From contig CP065590.1 of NCBI GenBank assembly GCA_016025055.1, forward strand, positions 3,720,001-3,784,000: a stretch of DNA of 64,000 bases, in the 5' to 3' direction. Shown here piece after piece: positions 10,317-19,852 of the stretch (position 1 is its first letter; the number at the start of each line of letters is the position of its first letter). The notes under the pieces were generated by a model that was not told where the DNA came from, made no database searches, and worked only from the letters and a program-made list of their open reading frames with translations. The position numbers and the translations under genes were made by a program. The stretch is from Chryseobacterium indologenes. GTDB taxonomy: Bacteria; Bacteroidota; Bacteroidia; Flavobacteriales; Weeksellaceae.

Positions 10317-10724
10317 ATGAAAAACGCAAAGTTATTAGTTACGGCAATGGCCATTGTATTGTTCTCATCAGGTGCTTCAGCTCAGCTTACACCAAAAGGT
10401 GGAGATTCTGATAAACATGGATGTAAAGGTTCGGCAGGTTATACATTCTCAGTGATCAAAAATGATTGTGTACGTCTTTTCGAACAAAGTGTACAACTTA
10501 AAGAAGTAGATAATAAGAAATCATATACCTCTAATGCTACTATAATATTCAGTGAAGATGGACAAAAGGCAGAATTGTTTCTGCCGGAATCCAATGGAAG
10601 TCTTATCCTTGATAAGCTAGCTTCGAAAAAAGCAACTGTATACAAGAAAGGAAAATATACATTGACAAAAGTTAAAAAAGCTTATACTCTTAAACTGGCC
10701 AATAAAACAGTTTTTAAAAGCTAG
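10317..10724 (+). CDS. Small secreted protein, function unknown
   Basis: 135 aa with a clear signal peptide (MKNAKLLVTAMAIVLFSSGASA, cut before QLTP). The mature part is about 113 residues with two cysteines (HGCKGSAG and NDCVRLF) that could pair, and many lysines towards the C terminus. No family recognised. A TATATTTA element near 10194 is a weak promoter candidate; the 315-base gap before the gene otherwise holds nothing I can name. A strong terminator follows at 10791. Confidence 0.72.
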   Translation: MKNAKLLVTAMAIVLFSSGASAQLTPKGGDSDKHGCKGSAGYTFSVIKNDCVRLFEQSVQLKEVDNKKSYTSNATIIFSEDGQKAELFLPESNGSLILDKLASKKATVYKKGKYTLTKVKKAYTLKLANKTVFKS

Positions 10725-10790
10725 GAACATAATAAGCAAAGCAAAATTTATAAGTTTCAGAACATTGTTTTGATTTCATATAATAAGAAA

Positions 10791-10824
10791 GGGTTGTCTC
10801 GGGTAGACAGCCCTTATTTTTTTT
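10791..10824 (+). terminator. Intrinsic terminator after the 10317 gene
   Basis: GGGTTGTCT (10791-10799) and AGACAGCCC (10805-10813) pair over 9 bases with one G-U, then TTATTTTTTTT. Confidence 0.85.
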
Positions 10825-10928
10825 GACGGATGCCCAAAATAGGGTTCATTCTATTTTGCCTGACGTACAAATGGAATTTTTATATAAGCTCTTTAACAGG
10901 AGCCATTATGGAATTTATAAAGTAAAAG

Positions 10929-10962
10929 AAAACCACAACCTATCTGCTAAGTTGTGGTTTTC
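10929..10962 (-). terminator. Hairpin terminator of the 10986-11399 gene
   Basis: AACCACAAC (10931-10939) and GTTGTGGTT (10951-10959) form a perfect 9-base stem, extended by two A-T pairs. On the minus strand it is followed by TTCTTTTAC, suiting the minus-strand gene that ends 24 bases away. Confidence 0.7.
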
Positions 10963-10985
10963 TGCAATAACTAAGAACTATTTAA

Positions 10986-11399
10986 CTACGATTCAGTTTT
11001 TAGGTAACCATATTGTACCGCGGGCTCTTTTCCGAATAAACACGAAAATATATTTTGAAACTCGTGAATATACCTGCACTTTATAGCGTTACCATATATC
11101 TTCAGACCTTCCAGAATTTTTCTTGAACTGAGATCTATATCGTATTTTATGAATGATTCCGGTCTTTCATATCGTATTCTTTGATCTGAACTGTAGATTC
11201 GTGAAAAACCGAGTTTTTCAAGCCATTCTTCAGTTATTTTAATTGGTTTGATCATATCTGCCGGAACTGAGATACGATGAATATCATTTTCAATTTTAAC
11301 AAAATAAGCCTGCTCTATACTCTGAAAGATTTCAGTGATCGTATAAATCTGATTTTTGTACTCGACTAAGTTTTTGATTTTAAGATCTGCTACGTCCAT
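10986..11399 (-). CDS. Hypothetical protein
   Basis: 137 aa from ATG 11399 (MDVADLKIKNLVEYKNQIYT); the frame stays open 15 codons upstream but without a convincing start. Soluble, mixed alpha/beta, no signal peptide or membrane helix. The N-terminal half looks like a small beta barrel (LVEYKNQIYTITEIFQSIEQ), and a middle stretch reads ITEEWLEKLGFSRI. I do not recognise the family. It is an isolated gene with its own terminator, and the gap to the MFS gene is about 150 bases. Confidence 0.68.
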   Translation of the reverse strand: MDVADLKIKNLVEYKNQIYTITEIFQSIEQAYFVKIENDIHRISVPADMIKPIKITEEWLEKLGFSRIYSSDQRIRYERPESFIKYDIDLSSRKILEGLKIYGNAIKCRYIHEFQNIFSCLFGKEPAVQYGYLKTES

Positions 11400-11594
11400 G
11401 ATATTTTGATTTTTAGTGATGATAGTATTCTTGTTACTAAGCAAATAGTATGCCTTGCATCGTAGTCTATGACGGTGTTTTAGTGAAGATTAGGTTAATT
11501 TTATAATAGAAAACATTAACGTTATGTTAAAACTCAGTAACGATCACCTTTTGGTGAGATTTCACTGTAATTTTCATGTGGTATCTGTGTGGTA

Positions 11595-12809
11595 TCAGGA
11601 AACTCTTTTTTGTTGTAAACCGGTATTGGCCGTTGCCAGTACAAGGGCAATAGCGACAGAACATACAAGCACAGCAATGAAGACATTCCAGGAGTAAGCA
11701 TGCAAAAGATATCCTGTGCCACTTCCCAGAATACTGGATCCAAAGTAATAAAAAAGCCAGTAAATAGATGTTGCGGAAGATTTTCCCCGCTTGGCATAGA
11801 GAGCCGTCATCTGGCTGGCCATAGTGTGAGCTGCAAAAAATGAAAGCGTAAACAATCCCAGTCCAAAAATGAGGATGTAAATATTTTCAGACAACAGGAG
11901 CATGGCTCCTGCAAGCATGAAGAGAATAGAACCTTTGAGGATGGTATTCATAGGAAATCTCTTAGAAAGTTTCCCTACTATCATAGTTCCAAAGACCCCG
12001 AATATATACATCAGGAATATAAATGCAATGATAAAGTGGCTTAAAGAAAATGGTTTTTCCTCTAATCTGAAAGTCAGATAATTATAAACACTTACAAATA
12101 CACCCATTAGTAAAGCTGCAATGAGATACAGACGAAGCATATACGGATTGGTCAGGAAAAACTTCATCTGTTTTACCTTGAGATGGTAATCGGTTTTCTG
12201 GGGATTGAAGAATTTTGAGTCGGGAAACAGTTTCCAGAAGATAAGGCCCAGAATCAGGCTTTCTATTCCGATCAGTAAAACTGCATTGCGCCATCCGAAT
12301 TCTCCCGCTAAAAGGGTGGCCAGTATTCTTCCGCTCATTCCTCCGATGGTATTTCCGCTCAGGTACATGCTGATGGCAGACCCAATTACTGCGGCATGTA
12401 CTTCTTCAGTAAGGTAAGCTAATGCAACTGCAGAAACTCCTGATACCACGAATCCTTTAAAAATCCCAATAGCAATCAACAGGCTTAAACTTGGAACCCA
12501 TGTAGAAATAATAGTAAGTAAGGCTGACGAAATCAATGAAAAAGTCATCAGGGCCTTTCTGGAATAACTATCTGCCCTGAAAGCAAAAAACAATAGTCCT
12601 GAAGCCATACCAATGGTGGAGGAGGATACCAGCAAAGAAGTGTCTCCCACTGATACTTTAAAGTAATCAGCAGCCATAGGTAACATTGGCTGGAAGAGAT
12701 AAAGCTGGGCAAATACAGAAAGTCCTGAAAAGAAAATACAAAGTTTTATATTTCGAAAACGGCGGCTTCCCTGATCAGCTTTTTCAGGTACATTCATAAT
12801 TTTTGGCAA
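11595..12809 (-). CDS. MFS transporter (YnfM-like efflux family)
   Basis: 404 aa with twelve hydrophobic segments and no signal peptide, the size expected for a 12-helix major facilitator. The cytosolic loop after helix 2 reads RADSYSRKALMTFSL, a variant of the GxxxDrxGRk motif, and VVSGVSAVALAYLTEEV resembles the motif of drug-exporting members such as YnfM/AraJ. The substrate is unknown; efflux is the likely direction. ATGs at 12809 and 12797 are both possible starts. A single gene, with about 120 bases to the response regulator upstream on the same strand. Confidence 0.88.
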   Translation of the reverse strand: MPKIMNVPEKADQGSRRFRNIKLCIFFSGLSVFAQLYLFQPMLPMAADYFKVSVGDTSLLVSSSTIGMASGLLFFAFRADSYSRKALMTFSLISSALLTIISTWVPSLSLLIAIGIFKGFVVSGVSAVALAYLTEEVHAAVIGSAISMYLSGNTIGGMSGRILATLLAGEFGWRNAVLLIGIESLILGLIFWKLFPDSKFFNPQKTDYHLKVKQMKFFLTNPYMLRLYLIAALLMGVFVSVYNYLTFRLEEKPFSLSHFIIAFIFLMYIFGVFGTMIVGKLSKRFPMNTILKGSILFMLAGAMLLLSENIYILIFGLGLFTLSFFAAHTMASQMTALYAKRGKSSATSIYWLFYYFGSSILGSGTGYLLHAYSWNVFIAVLVCSVAIALVLATANTGLQQKRVS

Positions 12810-12925
12810 TGATCTTTGCTGGGTTAATAGAATCTTATTTTCTGTAAATTTCCTGATTATTTTCTGAATCTAAAAATCATTATTTCAATAGCTCTCATAG
12901 GTTTTGATAATGGTAAGTGTCAGTA

Positions 12926-13536
12926 TCAGTGCATCATTTCGTATACTTTGATGAGTTCTGCAATATTACCGACATCAAGTTTCTGAAAGATCCTTTTTTG
13001 TAAGTACTTACGGTTGACATCTGGATGTTGAGTTTATTAGCTATTTCAAGGTTTCCGTAGCCATCTGCCAGAAGTTTGAAAATCTCGTACTCCCTCGAAG
13101 ATAATTTTTCCGCAGGGTTGTCTCTTTTATTCTGAATAATAAGCCCGATCAGTTCTGCCGGATAAAAATATCCTTTTTCAATCACCGTCTTTACGGCATT
13201 TTTTATTTCCTCTTCACTGCTTTGTTTATTGAGATAACCTTCAGCACCTTCCCGGATATATTGTATGGCGACATCCTTATCATAGCCAGAGAAGACAAGG
13301 ATTTTTAGCCCTTTTTGGATGTTTTTAAGCTCAGAAATCATCTTTTTATACCGAGTCCCGGGCATATCAATATCTAAAATAAGAAGACCATACTGATGTG
13401 TCCCCAACATCTTTTTTACCTGGTCATAGTTTTCGGCAAAATCTATTGATAATTTCGGGTATGCTGATTCCAGAACCAGGGCTGTTCCTGCCCGTACTAC
13501 GTAATGATCATCTGCTATTAATATTCTTTCGTTCAT
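12926..13536 (-). CDS. LuxR/NarL-type response regulator (3' end frameshifted in this sequence)
   Basis: Receiver domain residues 1-120 with acidic pocket (ADDH), phospho-acceptor Asp55 in LLILDIDMPG and the signalling FSGY and NKQ positions, then a GerE helix-turn-helix (LSSREYEIFKLLADGYGNLE, IANKLNIQMSTVSTYKK). As written the frame changes after YKK and ends at 12934. If the T6 run at 12994-12999 were T7, the protein would continue RIFQKLDVGNIAELIKVYEM and end at 12926 with 203 aa, the normal length. Starts 5 bases after the kinase stop, so kinase and regulator form one operon and presumably one signalling pair. Confidence 0.87.
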
Positions 13537-13541
13537 AGAAA

Positions 13542-16534
13542 TTAGTTTGTATTGAGGGTTAGATCTACAATTGTTCCTGTAGGATGATGATGCCTGAAAT
13601 TGATTTCAGCTTTTATTTTTTTAACAAGGTGAATGACCATATGCAATCCCAATCCTTTTCCTTTAAAGCTTGGCGTTTCCAGTTTAGGATTTTTAAAAAG
13701 ATTAAGATACATCGCAATCTGTTCTGCAGACATTCCTGCTCCCGTATCTGTGATAGTTATTACCGGTTTATCTTTACTTTCTGCAATACTGAGGGTTATG
13801 ATGCCGTCAAACGTATTTTTTACCGCATTATCAAGCAGGTTATGAATAATGGCGGTCAGAATACTTTCATTGACATTGGAATACACATCTTCCTGAGCGG
13901 CGTTGATGATTTTGGTACCCCTTTCTTTAGCAATTTCACAGAACAATTTCTTTTTGGTTTCAAGGATTTTGTTAATACTATACTCCTGGTCCTCAAAAAT
14001 ATTTTTAGCCTTGTAAAGCTCTGTGTACTCTTTTAAATTCAATGTAAACTGATACAGTTGTTCGGAAGACTTGTAGATACTGTCAAAATATTTTTTCTGA
14101 AGCTCCACATCATCTGATTCATAAAGTTTTTGAGAAAGCATCGCAATAAATCTGATGGGCGTTGTGATATCATGACTGATCGTTTCTACCAGTTTTTTCT
14201 GGTATTCGGTTTCTTTCTGCAAATCACTTTTTACCACTTCAAGATTAAGGGACGTTTCCTTAAGCTCCGAGTTTTTGTTATGAACTATTTGCTTTAAAGC
14301 TTTATTTCGTATCCTTAAAAAATTGGTTGTCAACTGAACGATGATAATAATGATCACTAAAATAATCACAGAAACAGATACCCGGAACAACAATGTCTGG
14401 TAGAAGAAAGGCTGAATTTTAAACCGGATGAACTTTTCTTCAAATGTTCCGTCCGGAGAGACCAACATTCTTACGCTGAGAACATAATCTCCCGGTGAAA
14501 GGTTGCTTATCGTGTATTTCAATTCTTTCCCTGCAGGGATCTGTTCCCATTCCGTACTTTCCTGACCGGATATTTTGGTGGCTATATACAGATTTTCCAG
14601 ATTCGAGAAATAAGGAATATCAATATAGATTTCAGCTGTCTTATAATCATTTTGTAAATCAAGAACCTGATGGAAGTACTGAGTCTCGGAATTTCCGATC
14701 TTTACCCTTTCGATATAGATTTGTTTTTTGTCCGGATAATAGGTTTTAATCTGGGCAGGATTGAAAAATACAAAGCCGTCCATAGAGGGAAATACAAACT
14801 CTCCGTTTTCCAGAGCATAAGCGTTAGGTTGCGAACTTCCATTAAACTCATTGGTCAGAAAGTCGTCTTTTTTGGTGAAGCGATAATAGAAAACAGATTT
14901 GTTTTTGTCTTCTACGTATTGAAGAAGCTGTTGTTTGGGTACTTTAAACAAACCGTTGTTGGAAGATATCCAGTAAGCTCCGTGCTGATCTTCAAGGATA
15001 AAATGGGCAGATTGCAGGTAATTGTTCCTGTCATTTGGCATCTTAATGAGCTTTTGATCCTTGAAGAGATAAAAACCGTTCATATTTGTCATTACCCACG
15101 TCAGATTATCCTTTGTTCTGATGATGCTTTTAACATGAATGTTTTTTAAAACAGGCGTAATGCTATTGGTGTCCAACATAACAGAATAGAGACCATCACT
15201 GGTACCCACCAGGATTTGCTGATCTGAATATTGGGAAAAAGTATTCACAAAACTTTTAAAATGATACCTGTAATCAGGTTTAGAAAAAGGCTTTTTCTAA
15301 AGATCTGCAATTGGCTGCTTGAAAAATCTGAAAATATGGCACCGTACAAATTGCCGCTTTTTATAAATGCTTCAAATCCCTTTTGTATAAAGGTAGAGTC
15401 TTTCTTTTTAAACCCCGAGTTCTTATAAAACCTGATGACACTGTTTCTTTTCCGGATCAGAATGTCACCTGAATGGTCATACAGCATCAGATAATTGTCA
15501 TTATTTCCAAAAGGATGTCGGGATACAATACCATTTTTCCCAAATTCTGTTCCATCTTCAGCAATGATAGTATTTTTACTGAATGGGAGAGAAGCATAGT
15601 ACACATTATTTGAAAAATCAGCTTCTTTTTTGGCTACATAAAAATCAGAAAGCTGAAGCACGTTCAGGCCATTGTTCAACGTTCCCAGGTAAAGCTTATT
15701 GAAATCTTCATCATAAAACATAGAGCAATATGAATGGCTGCCTATTTCGTTGTATTTCACGAGAAACTTTAGCGAAGGTCGATTGTCTTTATTTTCAACG
15801 ATATAAATATTATTGTGGTTGATGACAAATGTCTGATCTGTGATTTGTTGCCAGTAGATCCTTGTATCTCGGTCATTAAAAAGGCTGGGTTGCTCCGAAA
15901 CAGCTATTTTTCCTTTATCAATAGTGTAGGTCTTTCCTGCTTTCAGGTCATTGAGATAAAGAATGTCATTGAAAACAAAAATATTGTTCAGGTCTTTATT
16001 CGAAAAAGGAATAGAAATTTTTGTTTCATCACCTCTTTCATTCCTGTAAACGATTGCATTTTTTTCACTAAAGCAATACGTAGAATTTGTAAGTCGTATA
16101 AAATATTGGATGTCATTGTAAAAATTTGACGTGATAATGTTGTTGGCAATTCTATGCACAAAATCCTTTCCTTTAGAAAAAGCCATTTTATCACCCGTAT
16201 AGAGTTTTGAGAGCTTGGGAAGCCTGTTTTTAATGATAATTTTATTTTCCTGAAAATTATTAAGCACAGTAATGCTATCCAGAAGCGGATTGCCAATGAA
16301 TTCTCCAAAATGCAGATTATTTACTTTAAAATTATTAAAAGTAACAAATGAAACGCCGTCATACCGCACCAATCCGTTTTCCGTAGAAATCCAGATAAAA
16401 CCGTATTTATCCTTTACAATAGCCTTGGCACTGCTTTGCGGAAGTCCGTTGTCTATATTGTACCAGGTAGAAGTATGGCGCTGTCCGTAAATGTTTATAT
16501 ATAAGAAAGCAAAAAACAATGCCCAAACTCTCAT
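13542..16534 (-). CDS. Periplasmic-propeller sensor histidine kinase (frameshifted in this sequence)
   Basis: Present as two pieces, 15245-16534 (429 codons, with signal peptide) and 13542-15248. They become one 997-residue kinase if the A5 run at 15284-15288 (T5 on the coding strand) is one base longer; the joint then reads RKSLFSKPDYRYHFKSFVNT. Domains in order: signal peptide, two-component-regulator propeller (INNGLPQSS-like WYNIDNGLPQSSAKAIVKDK), Y_Y_Y-type beta domain, one transmembrane helix (about 14290-14390), coiled coil, HisKA with His in ETISHDITTPIRF, and ATPase N box HNLLDNAVKN, DTGAGMS and GKGLGLHM. Likely senses a periplasmic signal and phosphorylates the adjacent regulator. 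Chance adjacency of the pieces is very unlikely. Confidence 0.87.
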
Positions 16535-16918
16535 ATGTGCATAACTGATCTATGTTCTCTGCGTTAACGCAAAAAACGGTTAATAATAGTTTTTGTACAA
16601 GCCGAAGTTTTTTTAATGGGTAGGAATGATTGAAATAATTTGTGATTAAGTTTTCTTGGCCATTGTGTCTTATATTTTTTACGGTGTAAAAATAGTGAAA
16701 TTATAAACATAAACAGACATGTCTCAAACTGTTTTTATGATAAAATTTATCTGTGTGTGTTGATAGTGAATGAGATAAAATGCTCTTTACTATATAATTA
16801 TTTCTAATAATAGTGAAATTATGATGAGAAAATCATGTACAGGCTTTCCGGTAATTTTTTCATTTGTTTTTTGTAGTAAAAATTTGACAAAAAGATGAGG
16901 TTTATTCTACCTGAAACC

Positions 16919-16950
16919 TTTGATAACGCTGATTAGTATTTATATTTTTG
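16919..16950 (+). promoter_or_regulatory. Strong Bacteroidota-type promoter
   Basis: TTTG at 16919-16922, 20 bases, then TATTTTTG at 16943-16950, a perfect TAnnTTTG. No sizeable ORF begins in the next 150 bases, so it appears to drive a short transcript. Confidence 0.6.
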
Positions 16951-16956
16951 CAAAAC

Positions 16957-17063
16957 AGTTTCCATCACAATGAAAATATACTTTTTAACTTTAAAGAGCT
17001 GATTCTAAGAACACAAAAGATTTTGCCTCAGAAATAAAAGATCTCTTACATGAGATCTTTTTT
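16957..17063 (+). ncRNA. Candidate small RNA of about 105 nt
   Basis: Bounded by the promoter at 16919-16950 and an intrinsic terminator: AAAGATCTC (17037-17045), loop TTACAT, GAGATCTTT (17052-17060), then more T. The only ORF is ten codons (ATG 16971, MKIYFLTLKS). It could be a regulatory RNA, a tiny peptide gene, or a leader whose read-through feeds the small gene at 17140. The terminator is clear; the function is not known. Confidence 0.45.
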
Positions 17064-17139
17064 CCTTTTACAATCATCCGGCTTTAAAAAATGCTTATGA
17101 AGTGATATTGTGCATAATGGCCTCAATTTTGTTGATAAA

Positions 17140-17364
17140 ATGCAAACACAATATATGAAAAAAGAGAATTTTGCCTACCTTATAGGGATGAGCCGCCATG
17201 AAATTAAAAAAGAACTGGGAGACGGCTTCAATTTTTTTACACACGATACCTGGACCTATCAGGTTGGAAAAACGTGGATCGGGAGAAAAATCATTTTATC
17301 AATTGACTTTAAAAACGGAAAAGTAGTAGCTGTAGATCTGTATAAGACCTTTAGCCGGAGCTGA
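17140..17364 (+). CDS. Small protein, possibly BamE/SmpA-like fold
   Basis: 74 aa from ATG 17140; ATG 17155 and GTG 17110 are alternatives. The pattern YLIGMSRHEIKKELG, then WTYQVGK, then IILSIDFKNGKVVAVDLYK resembles the short BamE/SmpA-type domain (G-M-s-xx-E-v-xx-xLG ... W-x-Y ... F-x-nGkV), but no signal peptide or lipobox is present, so an outer-membrane assembly role is not supported. Probably real, given its beta-rich coherent composition. Confidence 0.6.
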   Translation: MQTQYMKKENFAYLIGMSRHEIKKELGDGFNFFTHDTWTYQVGKTWIGRKIILSIDFKNGKVVAVDLYKTFSRS

Positions 17365-17446
17365 TCATTTTTATTCATGCCTCTCTGACTCTTAAGGTCA
17401 GTCTTCTGGTACGGGTGATTGTAAGATGATGAATTGATGTACAAAA

Positions 17447-17465
17447 CCTCCCAAAAAATGGGAGG
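17447..17465 (-). terminator. Intrinsic terminator between convergent genes
   Basis: CCTCCC (17447-17452), seven-base loop, GGGAGG (17460-17465). On the minus strand the stem is followed by TTTTG, so it most likely ends the DUF1349 gene. Confidence 0.7.
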
Positions 17466-17501
17466 TAAATAAAATTGACTGTATATTGAAGTGTAATTCA
17501 A

Positions 17502-18149
17502 TTATTTGTTGTTTTTGAGCCAGTCCAGTCTGCGATGATCAGGAAGATGTTTCACGCTGAAATTTTCGAAAACGGCATTAAAGCCTTCTCCGTCAGGGCA
17601 TGCAGCCATTAAACCTACCATTACAGGAGTATTATCCTGAAAAGGAGCGTTTCGCATCATAATATAGGTTTTATCATCAAAAGAATAGAATATTTCCACA
17701 GCATCCAGCTTTCTGACCGCTTTTATCCAGACGGCTGAAGGTGTCCTGTCTAAAGTGATTACACTCCAGTCGCTTTTCTGATGAGTCACCACAGTGCTGA
17801 GGTTATATCGGCCATCCACAAACTCCACTCCGGCTTTGATGTAATGATCTTTGTCGGTTCGCAGCATAAGACCCATTTGGTCAAACCTGGCTTTATAGTT
17901 TCCCGTTATTTTCACTTTTGCTTCAAATTCGCCGCCATATGTGCTGAAATAAAAAGGAGCGTCATCTACAGTAAATCCATAATGTGAAATCCTCCAGTAA
18001 TCACTTTGTGGCGTTACAAACATCGACAGGCTCTTATTTTTGATTTCCCACTTTTCAGGCTCGTTGAACCAGGTCATTTTTTCCAGTGTCTGTGCAGATG
18101 TCTTTTGAATAAGAAATAATACACAGAAACTTAAAATCAACTTCTTCAT
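17502..18149 (-). CDS. Secreted DUF1349 (concanavalin-like) protein
   Basis: 215 aa with signal peptide MKKLILSFCVLFLIQKTSA, cut before Q. The body matches DUF1349: MTWFNEPEKWEI, TPQSDYWRISHYG, the YGGEFEAKVKITGNYKARFD strand, QMGLMLRTDKDHYIKAGVEF and DGEGFNAVFENFSV. These proteins adopt a jelly-roll concanavalin-like fold and are often carbohydrate-linked; the exact ligand is unknown. Exported to the periplasm or surface. Single-gene unit. Confidence 0.85.
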   Translation of the reverse strand: MKKLILSFCVLFLIQKTSAQTLEKMTWFNEPEKWEIKNKSLSMFVTPQSDYWRISHYGFTVDDAPFYFSTYGGEFEAKVKITGNYKARFDQMGLMLRTDKDHYIKAGVEFVDGRYNLSTVVTHQKSDWSVITLDRTPSAVWIKAVRKLDAVEIFYSFDDKTYIMMRNAPFQDNTPVMVGLMAACPDGEGFNAVFENFSVKHLPDHRRLDWLKNNK

Positions 18150-18236
18150 TTTTTACGGATAAGTTTTAAGGGTAATTGTTATTTTAGCAAAAGTATAGTT
18201 AAACATGTGTCGCGTCAATACTGATAAATAACCATT

Positions 18237-18974
18237 ATGGAAATTCGTGAAGAACTGAGTCATCAATTGTTGGATAACACCCGGAATAAATGCCTGTTGG
18301 ATGTAGAACTCTACAAACAGAGTGCAAATATGTACTCCCGGATGGAAGGAGCAATATCCGTACTGAGTGATATGCAGGCTGATAAAAGTTATATATACAA
18401 ATCCGGTGCGGCGCTGCAGCTGGGATTGAGTCTTGATGAAAACCCGGCCGAAATTGAAACGATTTGGGAAGAAGAGATGTTGAAAAAGATACATCCCGAT
18501 GATCGGCTAAAAAAATATATCCATGAGCTTCGTTTTTTCAAACTCTTGGGTTCCATGAGAAAAGATTTGCGCGGAGAGTATTGTGTCATGTCCAAGATCC
18601 GGATGAAAGACCGGAACAATGAATACAAGTGGGTAAAGCATCGCATGTTTTACATCTATTCTCCCAATAACGGTAAATTGAGGTTTGCGCTTTGTCTTTA
18701 TAATATTGCTCTGACCCAATTTGCCGTTTCCGATTTCCTGATTGTCAATACCGTTAGGGGCGAGGTGATTGTAAAGGATAAGTTGGATTATAAGAATATT
18801 TTAAGTCCCAGAGAACTTGAGATCCTGAAGTTTGTAGGGGAAGGATATGCCAGTAAACAAATTGCAGATCTGCTTTCAATAAGCGTCAATACCGTAAGCA
18901 GACACCGCCAGAATATTCTTGAAAAACTGAAGGTGAAAAACTCTACACAGGCCTTTAAAGACAGTTTTTATTAA
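18237..18974 (+). CDS. LuxR-family transcriptional regulator with PAS-like sensor region
   Basis: 245 aa. Residues about 35-165 look like a PAS-type fold (DKSYIYKSGAALQLGLSLDE ... IHPDDR ... KIRMKDRNNEYKWVKHRMFY). A C-terminal GerE helix-turn-helix follows (LSPRELEILKFVGEGYASKQ, IADLLSISVNTVSRHRQN). This architecture recurs in Chryseobacterium regulators. The ligand and target genes are unknown. Monocistronic by spacing. Confidence 0.87.
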   Translation: MEIREELSHQLLDNTRNKCLLDVELYKQSANMYSRMEGAISVLSDMQADKSYIYKSGAALQLGLSLDENPAEIETIWEEEMLKKIHPDDRLKKYIHELRFFKLLGSMRKDLRGEYCVMSKIRMKDRNNEYKWVKHRMFYIYSPNNGKLRFALCLYNIALTQFAVSDFLIVNTVRGEVIVKDKLDYKNILSPRELEILKFVGEGYASKQIADLLSISVNTVSRHRQNILEKLKVKNSTQAFKDSFY

Positions 18975-19066
18975 TGCCGGTGAATAGAATGTCCGAAAAG
19001 TTCACCATATGGTTTTGAATTCTTATTTTTAAATTTACATTTTCATATAAATAAGAATAAAACACA

Positions 19067-19420
19067 ATGACACGAAGTGAAGAGATTGTCAGCCAGTATT
19101 TTGCCTTTTTGGAAAAACATATTCAGGAGGTGATTTCAGGAACAGTTCCTGAATTCATGGAAGTGAATGAGATAGCAGGAGAGCTTGCTGTTTCGCATAA
19201 ACATCTTACGGATACCGTCAAAAAAGAAACCGGGCAGCATCCCTGTCATTTTTATGATGAAAAAATTATTCTTGAGGCAAAAAAAATATTGATCAGATCA
19301 GATCAGTCTGTCGCAGAAATTGCCCGCATGTTTACCTATGATCCTTCAAACTTTTCAAAATTTTTCAAAAAAATGACCGGATGTACTCCCGGAGAATTTA
19401 GAGTTTCAGGAAAATCTTAG
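19067..19420 (+). CDS. Stand-alone AraC-type DNA-binding protein
   Basis: 117 aa, essentially only the AraC double helix-turn-helix: VNEIAGELAVSHKHLTDTVK, then QSVAEIARMFTYDPSNFSKF and the closing TGCTPGEFRVS. There is no sensing domain; the first 30 residues are helical. The start codon is confirmed by the absence of any longer frame. It may be constitutive or controlled by its own level. The target is unknown. Confidence 0.83.
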   Translation: MTRSEEIVSQYFAFLEKHIQEVISGTVPEFMEVNEIAGELAVSHKHLTDTVKKETGQHPCHFYDEKIILEAKKILIRSDQSVAEIARMFTYDPSNFSKFFKKMTGCTPGEFRVSGKS

Positions 19421-19579
19421 TTGGTTTTGTGAAATATTATAACAGGGATCCAGTATTAGTGGTGTCTGTGGAAGATTTTATCTGGTTTTAAAAACTAAAT
19501 AATACATAAATCGGACAGGTTAAAAACCTTTTTCTGTTCAGGTTGATTAAAAAAAAGTGAAAATAATCTTTTAAAAATG

Positions 19580-19611
19580 AGATGGTTGTAAAAAATAACC
19601 ATCTTTTTTTA
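19580..19611 (+). terminator. Intrinsic terminator downstream of the short AraC gene
   Basis: AGATGGTT (19580-19587) pairs with AACCATCT (19597-19604), followed by seven T. It lies 160 bases beyond the stop. The rest of the 430-base gap 19421-19852 is AT-rich with no ORF. Confidence 0.7.
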
Positions 19612-19812
19612 TTGTTTCTTTAGTTATAATTCTTTATTGTTTGATTTTTTTTATTAAATTTAGGTAAAGAAAAACATGAAAATCCAATGAAAAAAGTATT
19701 TAAAAATAACAGGTATATTTAAAAAATTTGGTTTCCAAAGTATAAGAATGAAATTGTGATGTCGTTAATAACATTTAATTTCATCTTGAAGCTTACACCC
19801 TTTAAATAGTTA

Positions 19813-19820
19813 TATATTTG
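19813..19820 (+). promoter_or_regulatory. -7 promoter element of the SPT-like gene
   Basis: TATATTTG, perfect TAnnTTTG, 33 bases before the ATG at 19853. No clean -33 box at the usual spacing. Confidence 0.5.
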
Positions 19821-19852
19821 TTTCTTCAAACCACATACAAACAAGATTAAGG

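Noticed and set aside
10823..11086. 87-codon plus-strand ORF between two genes
   Set aside because: It runs through a terminator hairpin and into the opposite-strand gene, starts inside a T tract and has no signal peptide or domain.
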